Shown: positions 29,635-40,592, numbered from the stretch's first letter. The stretch is DNA of 64,000 bases from an uncultured Bacteroidota bacterium (GCA_902622595.1 CACNQM010000002.1:62001-126000), one strand, 5' to 3'. The notes: generated from the letters alone by a model not told the origin. Numbers and translations: made by a program.

Positions 29635-30767
29635 AAACATTAAAAAATATTATAATTGGATCAGCAATCATTTTTGCTCTTATCTATACTCTTAACTTAG
29701 AATACTTTGTAAAAGGAATTAGAGTAGTTTATTTAAATTTACAAACAACTGTTTTTATTGATGATCTTAAATATTTTGATCATGAGGTAATTGAATCAAC
29801 TCCAGAAAAATCACCTTGGCCTTCTAGCGAAAACGTAATTGATAGTTTTTCAGATAAATTTGAGAAGTACAATGAAGATTTTGGAACGGTTGCTTATGTT
29901 GTAATACACAAAGACACAATCATTGCAGAAAAGTATTATAAAGGGTATTCATCTAATTCATCTACAAATTCTTTTTCAATGGCAAAAACTTTAGTTTCAG
30001 CATCAATGGCTAAAGCTCTTGAACTTGGTTACATAGAAAGTCTAAATGACAAAGTCATAGACTATATACCTAATTTAAGAGGTGAATTTGCAAATCAAGT
30101 TCGTGTAATTGATCTTGCTACAATGACATCTGGTTTAAAATGGGATGAAGGTACATCTGATCCATTTAGTCCAGTTGCAAAACAATATTTTATCAATGAT
30201 GTTGAGGAACTGATGTTAAATCAGCCATTTATTGAAAAACCTGGTGAAAAGTATCATTATTCAAGTGGGAACACACAACTCCTCTCAATTTTGATTGAGA
30301 AAGCATCTGGTATTAAGTTTGATAAATTTTTTGAGAAAGAAATTTGGTTTAAAATTAATCCAGATAATGATGCTTACTGGCAACTTGACAGTAAAGAAAA
30401 AGGGAATATAAAATCTTTTTGTTGTTTCCACTCCAATGCTCGTGATTTTTCAAGACTAGGTAGACTTTACCTTAATTATGGAAAATGGAATGGGGATCAA
30501 ATTATTGACTCTCTATTTATAAAAAGATCAATGACTCCATTTTTAGAGAGTTTTGATGCATATGGAATTGGAGTTTGGTTATCAAATCATAAAGACTTGA
30601 ATATATCTTTAATGAGTGGGCATCAGGGACAATACGTAATTATGATTCCAGAAAAAGATCTAATTATTACAAGATTAGGAGAAAGGGATATTGATCTTGG
30701 TGGTCCAGGTGTATCAGGAGATGTTTTGGTATATATTGATGAAGCACTAAGTTTAATTAAAGACTAA
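29631..30767 (+). CDS. Serine hydrolase of the beta-lactamase/esterase fold
   Basis: 378 residues with an N-terminal membrane anchor (about 5-22). Class C beta-lactamase-type motifs: S-x-x-K in SFSMAKTLVSA (about residue 122), Y-S-S in KYHYSSGNTQLL, and SGHQGQYVIMIP in the third-motif position. Family members cleave diverse esters or peptides, and true beta-lactamase activity is unlikely from sequence alone. It is translationally coupled to the antiporter and overlaps the convergent exonuclease gene by 4 bases. Confidence 0.88.
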   Translation: MKTLKNIIIGSAIIFALIYTLNLEYFVKGIRVVYLNLQTTVFIDDLKYFDHEVIESTPEKSPWPSSENVIDSFSDKFEKYNEDFGTVAYVVIHKDTIIAEKYYKGYSSNSSTNSFSMAKTLVSASMAKALELGYIESLNDKVIDYIPNLRGEFANQVRVIDLATMTSGLKWDEGTSDPFSPVAKQYFINDVEELMLNQPFIEKPGEKYHYSSGNTQLLSILIEKASGIKFDKFFEKEIWFKINPDNDAYWQLDSKEKGNIKSFCCFHSNARDFSRLGRLYLNYGKWNGDQIIDSLFIKRSMTPFLESFDAYGIGVWLSNHKDLNISLMSGHQGQYVIMIPEKDLIITRLGERDIDLGGPGVSGDVLVYIDEALSLIKD

Positions 30768-31525
30768 ATATTCAGATCTAATTTAACTGGGCAGTGGTCT
30801 GAGTGATGAACATCACTTAAAATTTCAGAATTATTTATTTTATTGACTAATGGTTTAGAGACAATGTTATAATCAATTCTCCAGCCTTTGTTGTTAGCCC
30901 TGGAGTTAGCTCTATAACTCCACCAGCTATATTGATGAGGAGACTTATTAATGTGTCTGAAGGAATCAATAAAATCATTCCCAATGAAAAGATCTAACCA
31001 CTTTCTTTCTTCGGGTAAAAAGCCAGATACATTTTTGTTTCTTACTGGATCATGAATGTCAATTGCATTATGGCATATGTTATAATCCCCACATATTACC
31101 AAGTTTTTTATTTCTTTATTTAAGGAATAGATATATTCTTTAAAGTCATACATAAATCGAAATTTAAATTCTAATCTATCAGTATTTGTTCCAGATGGAA
31201 GATACAAACTCATAACAGAGAATTGGTCAAAATCAATTCTTAAAACTCTACCTTCAAAATCCATATAGTCAATACCGGTTCCATATTCAACATGATTTGG
31301 AGCTTGTTTGGAAAAAATAGCAACTCCACTATAGCCTTTTTTTTGTGCTGAAAACCAATATGTTTTATATCCAAGATTCTCAATTAATTCAAATTCAACT
31401 TGGTCTTTGTTTGCCTTTGTTTCTTGAATACATATGACATCAGGATATTCATCACTGAGCCAGTCAACAAATCCTTTTTTCATTGCAGCCCTTATACCAT
31501 TCACGTTGTAAGTAATTATATTCAA
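30764..31525 (-). CDS. xth: Exodeoxyribonuclease III (AP endonuclease family)
   Basis: 253 residues, the usual length for this family. Metal and catalytic motifs are YNVNGIRAAMKKG, CIQETKA (Glu), CGDYNICHNAIDIHDP (Asp/Asn) and SDHHSDHCPV with the catalytic His near the end. It repairs abasic sites. Its start overlaps the glyS stop by 4 bases, so the two form a unit. Confidence 0.95.
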   Translation of the reverse strand: MNIITYNVNGIRAAMKKGFVDWLSDEYPDVICIQETKANKDQVEFELIENLGYKTYWFSAQKKGYSGVAIFSKQAPNHVEYGTGIDYMDFEGRVLRIDFDQFSVMSLYLPSGTNTDRLEFKFRFMYDFKEYIYSLNKEIKNLVICGDYNICHNAIDIHDPVRNKNVSGFLPEERKWLDLFIGNDFIDSFRHINKSPHQYSWWSYRANSRANNKGWRIDYNIVSKPLVNKINNSEILSDVHHSDHCPVKLDLNI

Positions 31526-33063
31526 TTGTTGAGATTTTTTAATAAGCTTTTAAGTGTAAGCTCATCTTCCACAATCTTTTTTAATTGATCAATTTTGATT
31601 CTTTTTTGCTCCATTGAATCTCTATCTCTAATAGTGAATGTATCATCTTCTAGTGTTTGGTGATCTATTGTAATGCAGTATGGAGTACCTATTGCATCTT
31701 GCCTTCTGTACCTTCTACCAATTGCATCTTTTTCGTCATAATCAATTTTAATTTCATGCTTAAAGTCTTTCATTATTTTATTTGTATACTCAGGTAATCC
31801 ATCTTTCTTTAGCAGTGGTAAAAATGCTAATTTATTTGGTGCTAACTGTTTTGGAATACTCATTACATTTCTTGTTGATCCATCATCTAAGGTTTCCATT
31901 TTAAATGAGTAAGTCAGAATAGCTAGAAACATTCTGTCTAACCCAATTGATGTTTCAACCACATATGGAATGTAATTTTTATCAAGCACTGGATCAAAAT
32001 ATTGTATTTTTTTTCCTGAGAGTTCCTCATGACTTTTAAGGTCAAAGTCTGTTCTAGAATGAATACCCTCAAGTTCCTTGAATCCGAAAGGGAAGAGAAA
32101 CTCAATATCGCATGCAGCGTCAGCATAATGAGCTAATTTGTCATGGTCATGATACCTGAATGAACTATCATCAATTCCAATATTTAAATGCCAATCAAGA
32201 CGCTTTTTCTTCCATATATCAAACCATTTACTTTGTGATCCAGGTTGAATAAAGAATTGCATTTCCATTTGTTCAAATTCTCTCATTCTAAAAATAAACT
32301 GTCGGGCGACTATCTCGTTTCTAAAGGCTTTACCTGTTTGAGCAATACCAAATGGAATTTTCATTCTAGATGTTTTTTGAACATTTAGATAATTAAGAAA
32401 GATTCCTTGTGCAGTTTCAGGTCGTAAATATAAATCCATACTTGAATCCTCAGATGCACCAAGTTTTGTTTTGAACATCAAATTAAACTGTCTAACTTCT
32501 GTCCAGTTACATGTACCTGAAATAGGACATTTGATTTCAAGCTCATCTATAAGGTTTTTAACTTTGGCTAAATCATCTTTTTCAAATGCAGATACCATTT
32601 TAGACTTAATGTCTTCAACAGAGGATAATATTTGTTTTACTCGTGGACTAGTTTCAATAAACTGTTTTTTATCAAATTTTTCTTTAAATCGTTTCTCTGC
32701 TTTATTAATTTCTTTTTGAATTTTTAAATTCAATTTTTCAATATGTTCTTCAATTAATACATCAGCTCTATATCTTTTCTTTGAATCTTTATTGTCAATT
32801 AAAGGATCATTGAAAGCATCAACATGACCTGATGCAACCCATGTTTTAGGATGCATGAAAATAGCAGAATCTATTCCAACTATGTCATCATTTAACTGAA
32901 CCATTGATTTCCACCAATACTCTCTTATATTGTTTTTAAGTAGAGTCCCATTATGAGCATAATCATAAATAGCATTTAGACCTTCATATATCTCACTTGA
33001 GGGAAATATAAATCCATATTCTTTTGAGTGTGATACTATTTTTTTTAGTGAATCCTTGTCCAT
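31522..33063 (-). CDS. glyS: Glycine--tRNA ligase (single-chain alpha2 type)
   Basis: A 513-residue class II synthetase of the dimeric type shared with eukaryotes, archaea and Bacteroidota. FPSSEIYEGLNAIYDYAHNGTLLKNNI begins the catalytic domain, LRPETAQGIFLNYLN and GIAQTGKAFRNEIVARQFIFRMREFEQME carry motif 2, and GLDRMFLAIL carries motif 3. The C-terminal anticodon-binding domain (about 400-513) follows. Confidence 0.97.
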   Translation of the reverse strand: MDKDSLKKIVSHSKEYGFIFPSSEIYEGLNAIYDYAHNGTLLKNNIREYWWKSMVQLNDDIVGIDSAIFMHPKTWVASGHVDAFNDPLIDNKDSKKRYRADVLIEEHIEKLNLKIQKEINKAEKRFKEKFDKKQFIETSPRVKQILSSVEDIKSKMVSAFEKDDLAKVKNLIDELEIKCPISGTCNWTEVRQFNLMFKTKLGASEDSSMDLYLRPETAQGIFLNYLNVQKTSRMKIPFGIAQTGKAFRNEIVARQFIFRMREFEQMEMQFFIQPGSQSKWFDIWKKKRLDWHLNIGIDDSSFRYHDHDKLAHYADAACDIEFLFPFGFKELEGIHSRTDFDLKSHEELSGKKIQYFDPVLDKNYIPYVVETSIGLDRMFLAILTYSFKMETLDDGSTRNVMSIPKQLAPNKLAFLPLLKKDGLPEYTNKIMKDFKHEIKIDYDEKDAIGRRYRRQDAIGTPYCITIDHQTLEDDTFTIRDRDSMEQKRIKIDQLKKIVEDELTLKSLLKNLNN

Positions 33064-33073
33064 GAGTATATTG

Positions 33074-33081
33074 CAAAAATA
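33074..33081 (-). promoter_or_regulatory. Candidate -7 element for glyS (TATTTTTG)
   Basis: TAnnTTTG on the minus strand, 10 bases before the glyS ATG. It would give an almost leaderless message of only a few nucleotides. Confidence 0.35.
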
Positions 33082-33129
33082 GTTCTTTTTACTATTTTAA
33101 ATACGTTAATTTGTAATTGAATTAATGTA

Positions 33130-34764
33130 ATGAGAAAAATTATATATTCAATTTTATCATTAGCTATCATAAGTGGATGTGCTAAAAGAGGTAATCCAAC
33201 TGGAGGCCCTTTAGATAGCTTACCTCCTGTTCTTGTTAATGCTAATCCTAAACTCAACTCTACAAATTTTGACTCAGAGGAAATTAGGTTAACTTTCGAT
33301 GAATTTGTAAAGCTAGATAAGGTCCAAGATCAATTAATAATATCTCCACCTCTTGATAAGAGTGCTTACGAAATAAAACCTCTTACTGGTGTTACTAAAA
33401 AGGTATTTTTAAAATTCATTGACTCACTGGATCAAAATATTACATACACTATAAATTTTGGAAACAGTATAAAGGATAATAATGAAGGTAATCCATTAAC
33501 TTTTTTCAGCTATACTTTTTCAACAGGGGAGACAATTGATTCGCTATATGTAAAAGGAAACATTTCAGATGCATATGACATTGAAACCGATGAATATGTT
33601 TCAATTCATCTTTACAGAATTGATTCTACACTGAATGACTCCATAATTTATAATAAACAACCTACCTATATTTCTAATTCTCTCGATTCAACGTCATATA
33701 GATTCAAGAATTTAAGAGAGGGTAAATATCTTATAGTAGCAATGAAAGATGTTGACAACAATTATTACTTTGATCCATTTTATGATAAAATTGGCTTTAT
33801 TGATTCACTTATTACTCTTCCAAAAGATTCAATTATTGACTTAAAATTATTTAAAGAAGAAACAGACTTGATTTGGGATAAACCACATTTTATAAATAGT
33901 GAAAAAATAGGGTTCGGGTATTATGGAAAACTTGATTTTAGTAGATTAGTTATTGACTCAAATCTTCCAGATAGTGTTGATTATATTTTTACAAAAGAAA
34001 TAGAAAAAGATACAATCTATGTTTGGCTGACTAAGAATAGTTTTGACTCATTAAACTTTAACTTAATAGAAAAAGATACTATCAAGCTAACTACTGTTAA
34101 ATTTGATAGAAAAAGAGATACTCTAATTGATTCTCTAAGCATAAGTGCAAAAACAGCAAATGTTATTCATCTCAGAGAATCATTTAAACTTTCAACTAAT
34201 ACCCCAATTAAAAAAATTGAAGATTCATTAATTACAGTAAGAGACATTGATTCAATTTTAGTCCCTTTTGTAAGCTCTATAAATGATAACTTGGATGAAA
34301 TTGATATAAAGTTTGAAGTTTCTCCAACTGATAATTACACAATATTTATTCTACCTGATGCTATTAAGGACATTAAAGGTGTGACAAATGATACTCTTCA
34401 ATTTAACTTAGTAAGTCAGTCATTAGAAGATTATGGGAATATTTTTCTGGATGTTATAAGAAATAATCAGTCCAAATTTATCTTACATCTAATTGATTCA
34501 AATGAAGAAATCATTAGAGAATATAAAAATGTAGACCAAAATACAGCTTATAATTTCGAATACATAAAGCCAGGAAAATATACCTTTAGATTAATTGAAG
34601 ATTTGAATAAAAACGACATTTGGGATACTGGAAATTATTTAAAGAAAATTAAGCCTGAACCTGTTTATTATTTTCCATCTGAACTTGAAGTAAGAGCAAA
34701 TTGGGATTTAAATGAAACTTTTAATTTAAACATTAATCAATCAGTCAATGATTCAATAAACTAA
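33130..34764 (+). CDS. Bacterial Ig-like domain (Big_5) lipoprotein
   Basis: 544 residues with a lipoprotein signal ending ISGCAKRG. The mature start CAKRGNPTGGPLDSLPPVL and the following ITFDEFV-like strands (IRLTFDEFVKLDKV) are typical of a widely conserved Bacteroidota lipoprotein annotated as Ig-like domain-containing. The rest is beta-rich and Asp/Ser-rich, with a DxNxNDxxDTG calcium-loop-like stretch (LNKNDIWDTGNYL) near the end. Role unknown; it is probably at the outer-membrane surface or in the periplasm. Confidence 0.85.
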   Translation: MRKIIYSILSLAIISGCAKRGNPTGGPLDSLPPVLVNANPKLNSTNFDSEEIRLTFDEFVKLDKVQDQLIISPPLDKSAYEIKPLTGVTKKVFLKFIDSLDQNITYTINFGNSIKDNNEGNPLTFFSYTFSTGETIDSLYVKGNISDAYDIETDEYVSIHLYRIDSTLNDSIIYNKQPTYISNSLDSTSYRFKNLREGKYLIVAMKDVDNNYYFDPFYDKIGFIDSLITLPKDSIIDLKLFKEETDLIWDKPHFINSEKIGFGYYGKLDFSRLVIDSNLPDSVDYIFTKEIEKDTIYVWLTKNSFDSLNFNLIEKDTIKLTTVKFDRKRDTLIDSLSISAKTANVIHLRESFKLSTNTPIKKIEDSLITVRDIDSILVPFVSSINDNLDEIDIKFEVSPTDNYTIFILPDAIKDIKGVTNDTLQFNLVSQSLEDYGNIFLDVIRNNQSKFILHLIDSNEEIIREYKNVDQNTAYNFEYIKPGKYTFRLIEDLNKNDIWDTGNYLKKIKPEPVYYFPSELEVRANWDLNETFNLNINQSVNDSIN

Positions 34765-34768
34765 TATT

Positions 34769-35926
34769 ATGAAAAAAAATTTATCAATTATATTAATTAT
34801 CTTTTTTTTATACGCAAACTCTCAAGATTCATATTTTCCAGGCAAGAATAATTGGGATGTAAAATCACCTTCAGAATTTAATTATGACTCAAAAAAAATT
34901 CAAAAAGCAATTGACTTTGTTATTGATAATCAAAACAGAGGTGATAAAGATTTAAGAGTAGAGATATTGAAAGGATTCTCAACGGAGCCATATCATAGCA
35001 TTAAAGGACCTACCAAGAAAAGAGGTGAGTCAAATGGTTTGATTATTAAGGATGGGTATATAATAGCATCATGGGGTGATACTAAAAGAGTTGATATGAC
35101 TTTTAGTGTTACTAAAAGTTATCTTTCTGCTATTACTGGAATTGCAGTTGATAAAAAACTTATTAGATCAGAAAAAGATTTTGTATCTAATTATGTTTGG
35201 GACAAAACATTTGATGGAGAAAAAAATAGTCTAATTACATGGGAACATCTTTTAAATCAGTCTTCAGATTGGTTTGGAAATTTATTTGGAATAAACCACT
35301 GGGAAGATAGGCCAGATACTAGTAAAAGCATCGATGAATGGAGGTCTGAACCACAGAAACAACCTGGAACACATTATAAATATAATGATGTAAGGGTAAA
35401 TGTTCTAGCATATTCACTTCTTCAGGTTTTTAGAGAGTCTTTACCAAAGGTTTTAAAAAATACAATTATGGATCCAATTAATGCATCAGATACCTGGAGA
35501 TGGTATGGTTATGAAAATTCATGGGTAAATATTGATGGAGTAAAAACACAATCTGTATCTGGAGGAGGTCATAATGGTGGTGGAATATTTATTAGCTCTG
35601 AAGATCATGGAAGATTTGGACTCTTATTTTTAAACAATGGAATTTGGGATGGCAAAAGAGTAATTTCTGAAGAATGGATACAAAAATCTATTACACCATC
35701 AGAAACAAATCCAGAGTATGGTTATATGTGGTGGATTAATTCTAAGTTAGGCGAAGATTATCAAACCACAGATTGGAAAAATGTGCCAACAAATATTTTT
35801 TACGGAAGTGGTTTTGGAGGAAATAAAGTAATTATAATTCCTGATGAAAATATGGTAGTTGTTGGAAGATGGTTTGGTAGAAATACCGAAAGCACTTTTA
35901 TAAAAATGATTTTAGACTCTAAATGA
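34769..35926 (+). CDS. Exported serine hydrolase (beta-lactamase fold)
   Basis: 385 residues with a signal peptide (about 1-18). Catalytic motifs are S-V-T-K in TFSVTKSYLSA (about residue 114) and Y-x-N in HYKYNDVRVN, with GSGFGGNKVIIIP near the C-terminus. It follows the Ig-like lipoprotein by 4 bases. It differs from the hydrolase at 29631, so the window holds two paralogous folds, not a recent duplication. Confidence 0.88.
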   Translation: MKKNLSIILIIFFLYANSQDSYFPGKNNWDVKSPSEFNYDSKKIQKAIDFVIDNQNRGDKDLRVEILKGFSTEPYHSIKGPTKKRGESNGLIIKDGYIIASWGDTKRVDMTFSVTKSYLSAITGIAVDKKLIRSEKDFVSNYVWDKTFDGEKNSLITWEHLLNQSSDWFGNLFGINHWEDRPDTSKSIDEWRSEPQKQPGTHYKYNDVRVNVLAYSLLQVFRESLPKVLKNTIMDPINASDTWRWYGYENSWVNIDGVKTQSVSGGGHNGGGIFISSEDHGRFGLLFLNNGIWDGKRVISEEWIQKSITPSETNPEYGYMWWINSKLGEDYQTTDWKNVPTNIFYGSGFGGNKVIIIPDENMVVVGRWFGRNTESTFIKMILDSK

Positions 35927-35927
35927 T

Positions 35928-36668
35928 TTAGATTTTAGCTTTATAAAACTCTCGATTCATCCTGGCTATATTTTTTATTGAAATTCCTTTTGGACATTCT
36001 ACCTCACAAGCACCAGTATTTGTACAGTTTCCAAAACCTTCATCATCCATTTGTTTAACCATATTTAGTACTCTTTCTTTTGCCTCAACCTTTCCTTGTG
36101 GTAGATAAGAAAATTGTGAAACTTTTGCAGATACATAAAGCATAGCAGATGCATTTTTACATGTTGCAACACATGCACCACACCCAATACAGGTAGCAGC
36201 ATCAAAAGCACTATCTGCATCCTCTTTTCTAATTGGTGTAGTATTTGCATCTTGTGTATTTCCAGAAGTATTAATACTTATATAGCCCCCTGAATGTTGA
36301 ATCCTATCAAAGGCTGACCTATCAACAACTAAATCTTTAATAATAGGAAAAGATTTAGCTCTAAAAGGCTCAATAACTATTGAATCCCCGTCTTTAAATT
36401 TTCTCATATGAAGTTGACATGTAGTGATTCCCTTATCAGGACCATGAGCTCTTCCATTTATAAATAGTGAACAGCTACCACAAATACCTTCTCTACAATC
36501 ATGATCAAATGAAATTGGATCAATATTTTCATAGATTAACTTTTGATTAAGCACATCCATCATTTCAAGAAAAGACATATCTGGGGTAATATCATCTATA
36601 ACATAATTTTCAAAGCCACCTTTTGACTCCGAATTCTTTTGTCTCCAAATTTTGAGGTTAAGTTTCAT
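35928..36668 (-). CDS. sdhB: Succinate dehydrogenase/fumarate reductase iron-sulfur subunit
   Basis: 246 residues. [2Fe-2S] ligands C58, C63, C66 and C84; [4Fe-4S] motif [11 protein letters not shown] (C160-C170) and a last cluster motif with C215, C221 and C225. It is the non-classical form found with a single cytochrome b subunit (SdhC) in Bacteroidota. Uniquely here, a peptidase gene separates it from sdhA, with one base before its start. Confidence 0.96.
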   Translation of the reverse strand: MKLNLKIWRQKNSESKGGFENYVIDDITPDMSFLEMMDVLNQKLIYENIDPISFDHDCREGICGSCSLFINGRAHGPDKGITTCQLHMRKFKDGDSIVIEPFRAKSFPIIKDLVVDRSAFDRIQHSGGYISINTSGNTQDANTTPIRKEDADSAFDAATCIGCGACVATCKNASAMLYVSAKVSQFSYLPQGKVEAKERVLNMVKQMDDEGFGNCTNTGACEVECPKGISIKNIARMNREFYKAKI

Positions 36669-36669
36669 A

Positions 36670-38196
36670 TCAATATTTTGCTGGGGTATTATTGGTTATA
36701 GTTTTAAGAATAAAATCTCTGAGATCTTGATTTGATTTTTGTAAGTCTCCTCGCCTTAAATACATCATATGACCACTTTCATATCCTTTAAATGTAAATC
36801 TATCTTTTAATTTACCTGAAGGGTCAACTTGTTGCATTGTGTACTTGGCAGCAGAAAAAGTTGTTGCTCCATCATAATATCCAGACTGAATCAACACATT
36901 CAGGAACGGATTTTCAGCTAGAGCTTCTCTAAATTTACTCCTAATGTTAATGTTTTCTCTATCCCATGGACGAACTGATAGTTCTCCTCTAGCCCAAGTA
37001 TTATACTTGACATCTGTATTGAAATTCAACACATTCTTCATATAAGAATTGATTGCTGGAGTAAAAGCGTGATCCCATGCTGCAAGCTCTGGTGCATACT
37101 CTATTGAGTCACCTGAATCTCTAGAATCAATACCCTTATATCTTGAATCTAATCTTCCAATTGTATATCCTTCTTCTCTTAGTAGATCTTTCCAAAAAAA
37201 GGATGGTGAAATCCTTAAATTATTATCAATTATATCTTCGTAACTAATTCCAGTCAAATCTTTAATTTTTTGGGCTACTTCTCTTTTTGTGTTCATATCA
37301 ACATATCCTCCTTTTGCAATAGCAGGAAGTAATTTGTTATAAGCGAAATCCTCTGAGATTTGTATGAGGTTTTCTAAGTCCATTGACTGATACTCCACTT
37401 TTAATTTCTTGTGATACCATGCAGTTGCACTTAAGTAAGGAAAGTCACCAATTAATTGTATTACATCTCCATCTGAATAAAAATATTCATAATCAGCAGG
37501 TGATACTAAAATAACCCCATTAAGATATAACCAATGATTTTGTTGTAATTCATGAGCAAGACCCATCACTCTAACACCTCCATAACTTTCTCCAATTAGA
37601 TATTTTGGAGAACTCCACCTATTCTGTCTAGAAACAAAAGTGCTTATCCATTCTGCTAGATAATTTATATCCTGGTTAACCCCAAAGAACATTTCACTCT
37701 CTTTTTCTTCACAATCATCTTCCTCACATAATTTTCCAAGGATTCTGGAATAACCTACATTTACTGGATTTACAAACACAATATCCGCAACATCAAGGAT
37801 TGAATACGGATTAGTCTTAAATCCATATGGCTGAATAGGATAACCTTCATCATCAACTATTAGATTGTAAGGACCGGTATACCCCATATGCATCCAAACT
37901 GATGCAGCTCCTGGACCACCGTTAAACGAAAAAACTAGAGGCCTGTTTGAATCATCTTCTATATCTTTCCTTTTATATAATGTATAATGGAGAGTTGCAT
38001 AGATTGTGTCACCTGATGAATTCCATATAGGCTGAGTACCGACTTGAGCTTCATAGTTAACTTTTTTCCCTAGAATAATTGATGAATGGTCGGAAATTAC
38101 CTTAATATCCGGAGATATTTGTCTACTAGAAGTATAGCTTTGAGCAGAAATATTCATAATACTGAAAAAAAGGAATATGGTTAGAAGGTATCTCAT
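36670..38196 (-). CDS. S10-family serine carboxypeptidase-like protein
   Basis: 508 residues with a signal peptide (about 1-19). Family motifs: [11 protein letters not shown] for the oxyanion hole (about 91-101), GESYGGVR with nucleophile Ser204, [10 protein letters not shown] with the catalytic Asp and [10 protein letters not shown] with the catalytic His near the C-terminus. The protein is predicted to be exported and to remove C-terminal residues from peptides. It is placed between sdhA and sdhB with gaps of two and one bases, so it is almost certainly cotranscribed with them. Confidence 0.92.
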   Translation of the reverse strand: MRYLLTIFLFFSIMNISAQSYTSSRQISPDIKVISDHSSIILGKKVNYEAQVGTQPIWNSSGDTIYATLHYTLYKRKDIEDDSNRPLVFSFNGGPGAASVWMHMGYTGPYNLIVDDEGYPIQPYGFKTNPYSILDVADIVFVNPVNVGYSRILGKLCEEDDCEEKESEMFFGVNQDINYLAEWISTFVSRQNRWSSPKYLIGESYGGVRVMGLAHELQQNHWLYLNGVILVSPADYEYFYSDGDVIQLIGDFPYLSATAWYHKKLKVEYQSMDLENLIQISEDFAYNKLLPAIAKGGYVDMNTKREVAQKIKDLTGISYEDIIDNNLRISPSFFWKDLLREEGYTIGRLDSRYKGIDSRDSGDSIEYAPELAAWDHAFTPAINSYMKNVLNFNTDVKYNTWARGELSVRPWDRENINIRSKFREALAENPFLNVLIQSGYYDGATTFSAAKYTMQQVDPSGKLKDRFTFKGYESGHMMYLRRGDLQKSNQDLRDFILKTITNNTPAKY

Positions 38197-38198
38197 AT

Positions 38199-40538
38199 TT
38201 ATTTATAGGATCTAGTTTTGACTTCTATTTCTTCGTATTTAAGATCTTCCTTATGTAACTTTGCATCTGATGGCTCTCCCATATATTCCCAGGCTGAAAC
38301 AAATTTAAAATTCTTGTCATCTCTAATTGCTTCTCCATCTTTAGTTTGGTATTCTTCTCTAAAATGTCCTCCGCATGATTCATTTCTTTCTAATGCATCT
38401 TTTGCAAATAACTCACCTAGCTCAAGAAAATCTGCAACTCTTACTGCTTTTGCAAGTTCCTCATTATATTCAGTAATCTTTCCAGTTACATTCACGTTTT
38501 TATAAAAGTCATTTCTTAATTTTTTTATTTCATTAATTGCATCAACTAAATCATTTTGATTCCTTGACATACCACATTTATTCCACATTATCTTTCCTAA
38601 TTTTTTATGATAATGATCAACAGAATTTTTCCCTTTATTCGATATTAGCTTTTTAAGCAAGTCTTGAACGCCATTTTCACTGTCCTCAAATTCTTTAGTG
38701 TCAGTACTAATTTTACCTGTACTTATATCATCAGACAAATAGTCACCTATTGTATATGGTAGAACAAAATATCCATCAGCCAATCCTTGCATTAGTGCAG
38801 AAGCTCCTAACCTATTTGCTCCATGATCAGAAAAGTTTGCCTCACCTATTGCAAAACAACCTGGAATTGTAGTCATTAAGTTGTAGTCAACCCAGACACC
38901 ACCCATTGTGTAATGAACAGCTGGATAAATTTTCATTGGCATGACATATGGATCTTCATCAACTATTTTCTCATACATCTGGAACAAGTTCCCATATTTT
39001 TGTTTTATAATTTCTCTACCTAATTTTTTAACTATCTCAATATTATTCTCATCTTGACCATTTAATAATGCTTTCTCCTTCCCGTATCTTATAATTGCAT
39101 GAGAGAAATCTAAGTATACTGCCTCTCCCGTTTTATTAACTCCGAAGCCATTATCACATCTTTCCTTAGCAGCTCTTGAGGCAATATCTCTTGGAACAAG
39201 ATTCCCAAATGCAGGATATCGTCTTTCTAAATAATAATCTCTGTCTTCTTCCTTTATATCAAGGGGTGATAATTTACCCTCTTGGACTAATTTGGCATCT
39301 GTTAAATCTTTTGGCACCCATATTCTTCCATCATTTCTTAATGATTCAGACATTAGAGTTAATTTTGACTGATAATCACCTGATACTGGAATACAGGTTG
39401 GATGAATTTGAGTAAAACATGGATTTGCAAAGTAGGCCCCTTTTTTATGAATCTTCCATGAGGCAGTCACATTACTCCCCATTGCATTTGTAGATAAATA
39501 AAAAATATTTCCATATCCACCAGAAGCAATTACGACTGCATGTGCTGAGAATCTCTCAAGTTTACCAGTAATATGATTTCTTGCAATAATTCCTCTTGCT
39601 TTCCCATCAACTTTAACAAGATCCATCATCTCATGTCTACTGAACATCTCAATTTTACCTCTAGCAATTTGTCTGTTCATAGCAGAGTATGCACCCAAAA
39701 GTAGTTGTTGACCAGTTTGACCTTTAGCATAAAATGTTCTTGAAACTTGAACTCCTCCAAATGATCGATTGTCAAGAAGACCTCCATAATCTCTTGCAAA
39801 AGGCACACCTTGAGCAACACATTGATCAATTATATTCCCAGATACTTCAGCTAGCCTATAGACATTTGCCTCCCTTGACCTATAATCTCCTCCTTTGATT
39901 GTATCATAAAAAAGTCTATAATCTGAATCTCCATCACCTTGATAATTTTTGGAGGCATTTATTCCTCCTTGAGCAGCAATTGAGTGAGCTCTTCTTGGAG
40001 AATCCTGAAAACAAAAAGCTTTAACATTATAGCCTAGCTCAGCAAGAGTTGCTGAGGCAGATGCACCGGCTAAACCTGTACCAACAACTATAATATCAAT
40101 ATTTCTCTTATTAGAAGGGCTAACAAGGTTTATACTTCCTTTATGAGATTCCCATTTTGAGGAAAGAGGGCCATTAGGGATTTTAGAATTTATTGTATGT
40201 TTTGTTTTAATTGTTTTTATCTCAGTATCTAGTAGCTTAATAATCTCAAATTCTGATTTTAATTTATCAGGAGTTAGAGGTTCTTTTTTATTTTCAAAAG
40301 ATGAAATAATAGATTCAAGTTGAGACTTGATTGTCTTTATCTTTCTGTTTTTTATACCAGACTCTTTGTCAGTTGACTTAACTTTCTTTTTGTCAAAGCA
40401 CCAATTTTTGTTATTTACCTTAAGGCTACAAAAAAATTTAGCCCTTTTATTATTATTGTGATAGATGAAAAAAGGTGAAACATGGTCATCTTTACCATCT
40501 TTATACTTAATGTGCTTTTCTGTAAGATATAATCCCAT
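38199..40538 (-). CDS. sdhA: Succinate dehydrogenase flavoprotein subunit with N-terminal recombinase arm-like extension
   Basis: 779 residues. From about residue 117 (SKIPNGPL) it is a standard Bacteroidota SdhA of about 663 residues: [10 protein letters not shown] for [15 protein letters not shown] with the covalent FAD His185, the HPTCIPVSG substrate-site region and [11 protein letters not shown]. Residues 1-115 are not part of any SdhA I know and look like an arm-type DNA-binding domain (separate entry). No Met is present at the normal start: residue 116, where Met is expected, is encoded ATA. Translation from the upstream ATG at 40538 would make a fusion. It oxidises succinate on the cytoplasmic face of the membrane. 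Confidence 0.95.
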   Translation of the reverse strand: MGLYLTEKHIKYKDGKDDHVSPFFIYHNNNKRAKFFCSLKVNNKNWCFDKKKVKSTDKESGIKNRKIKTIKSQLESIISSFENKKEPLTPDKLKSEFEIIKLLDTEIKTIKTKHTINSKIPNGPLSSKWESHKGSINLVSPSNKRNIDIIVVGTGLAGASASATLAELGYNVKAFCFQDSPRRAHSIAAQGGINASKNYQGDGDSDYRLFYDTIKGGDYRSREANVYRLAEVSGNIIDQCVAQGVPFARDYGGLLDNRSFGGVQVSRTFYAKGQTGQQLLLGAYSAMNRQIARGKIEMFSRHEMMDLVKVDGKARGIIARNHITGKLERFSAHAVVIASGGYGNIFYLSTNAMGSNVTASWKIHKKGAYFANPCFTQIHPTCIPVSGDYQSKLTLMSESLRNDGRIWVPKDLTDAKLVQEGKLSPLDIKEEDRDYYLERRYPAFGNLVPRDIASRAAKERCDNGFGVNKTGEAVYLDFSHAIIRYGKEKALLNGQDENNIEIVKKLGREIIKQKYGNLFQMYEKIVDEDPYVMPMKIYPAVHYTMGGVWVDYNLMTTIPGCFAIGEANFSDHGANRLGASALMQGLADGYFVLPYTIGDYLSDDISTGKISTDTKEFEDSENGVQDLLKKLISNKGKNSVDHYHKKLGKIMWNKCGMSRNQNDLVDAINEIKKLRNDFYKNVNVTGKITEYNEELAKAVRVADFLELGELFAKDALERNESCGGHFREEYQTKDGEAIRDDKNFKFVSAWEYMGEPSDAKLHKEDLKYEEIEVKTRSYK
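40194..40538 (-). other. Region encoding arm-type DNA-binding-like domain fused to SdhA
   Basis: These 115 codons stay open in very AT-rich DNA. The encoded pattern matches arm domains of Bacteroidota tyrosine recombinases: basic strand segments ([30 protein letters not shown]), a NNKNW-x-x-KKKVK turn where recombinases have a 'W-D-KKK-RVK' motif, then a long amphipathic helix ([18 protein letters not shown]) and [11 protein letters not shown], like the usual 'FTxEELK'. The match is from memory of family consensus, not a search. It starts 55 bases after the sdhC stop. Confidence 0.65.
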
Positions 40539-40567
40539 AATACAAATATATAACTTTTAATTTAGTT

Positions 40568-40586
40568 GTACCCCATTTTGTGCCCC
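40568..40586 (-). repeat. Tandem GGGGYACA repeats between sdhC and sdhA
   Basis: Read on the minus strand this is GGGGCACAAAATGGGGTAC: two GGGGYACA units 12 bases apart, GC-rich in an AT-rich gap of 54 bases. They lie 30 bases upstream of the sdhA ATG. Similar units lie before the gene at 57379. They may be former arm-binding sites of the recombinase whose 5' end seems to be fused to sdhA (inference). Confidence 0.5.
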
Positions 40587-40592
40587 AATATA

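Noticed and set aside
29631-35926. Beta-lactamase resistance genes
   Set aside because: Both proteins have the SxxK fold, but they resemble the broad esterase/peptidase family and lack features that would specify antibiotic hydrolysis.
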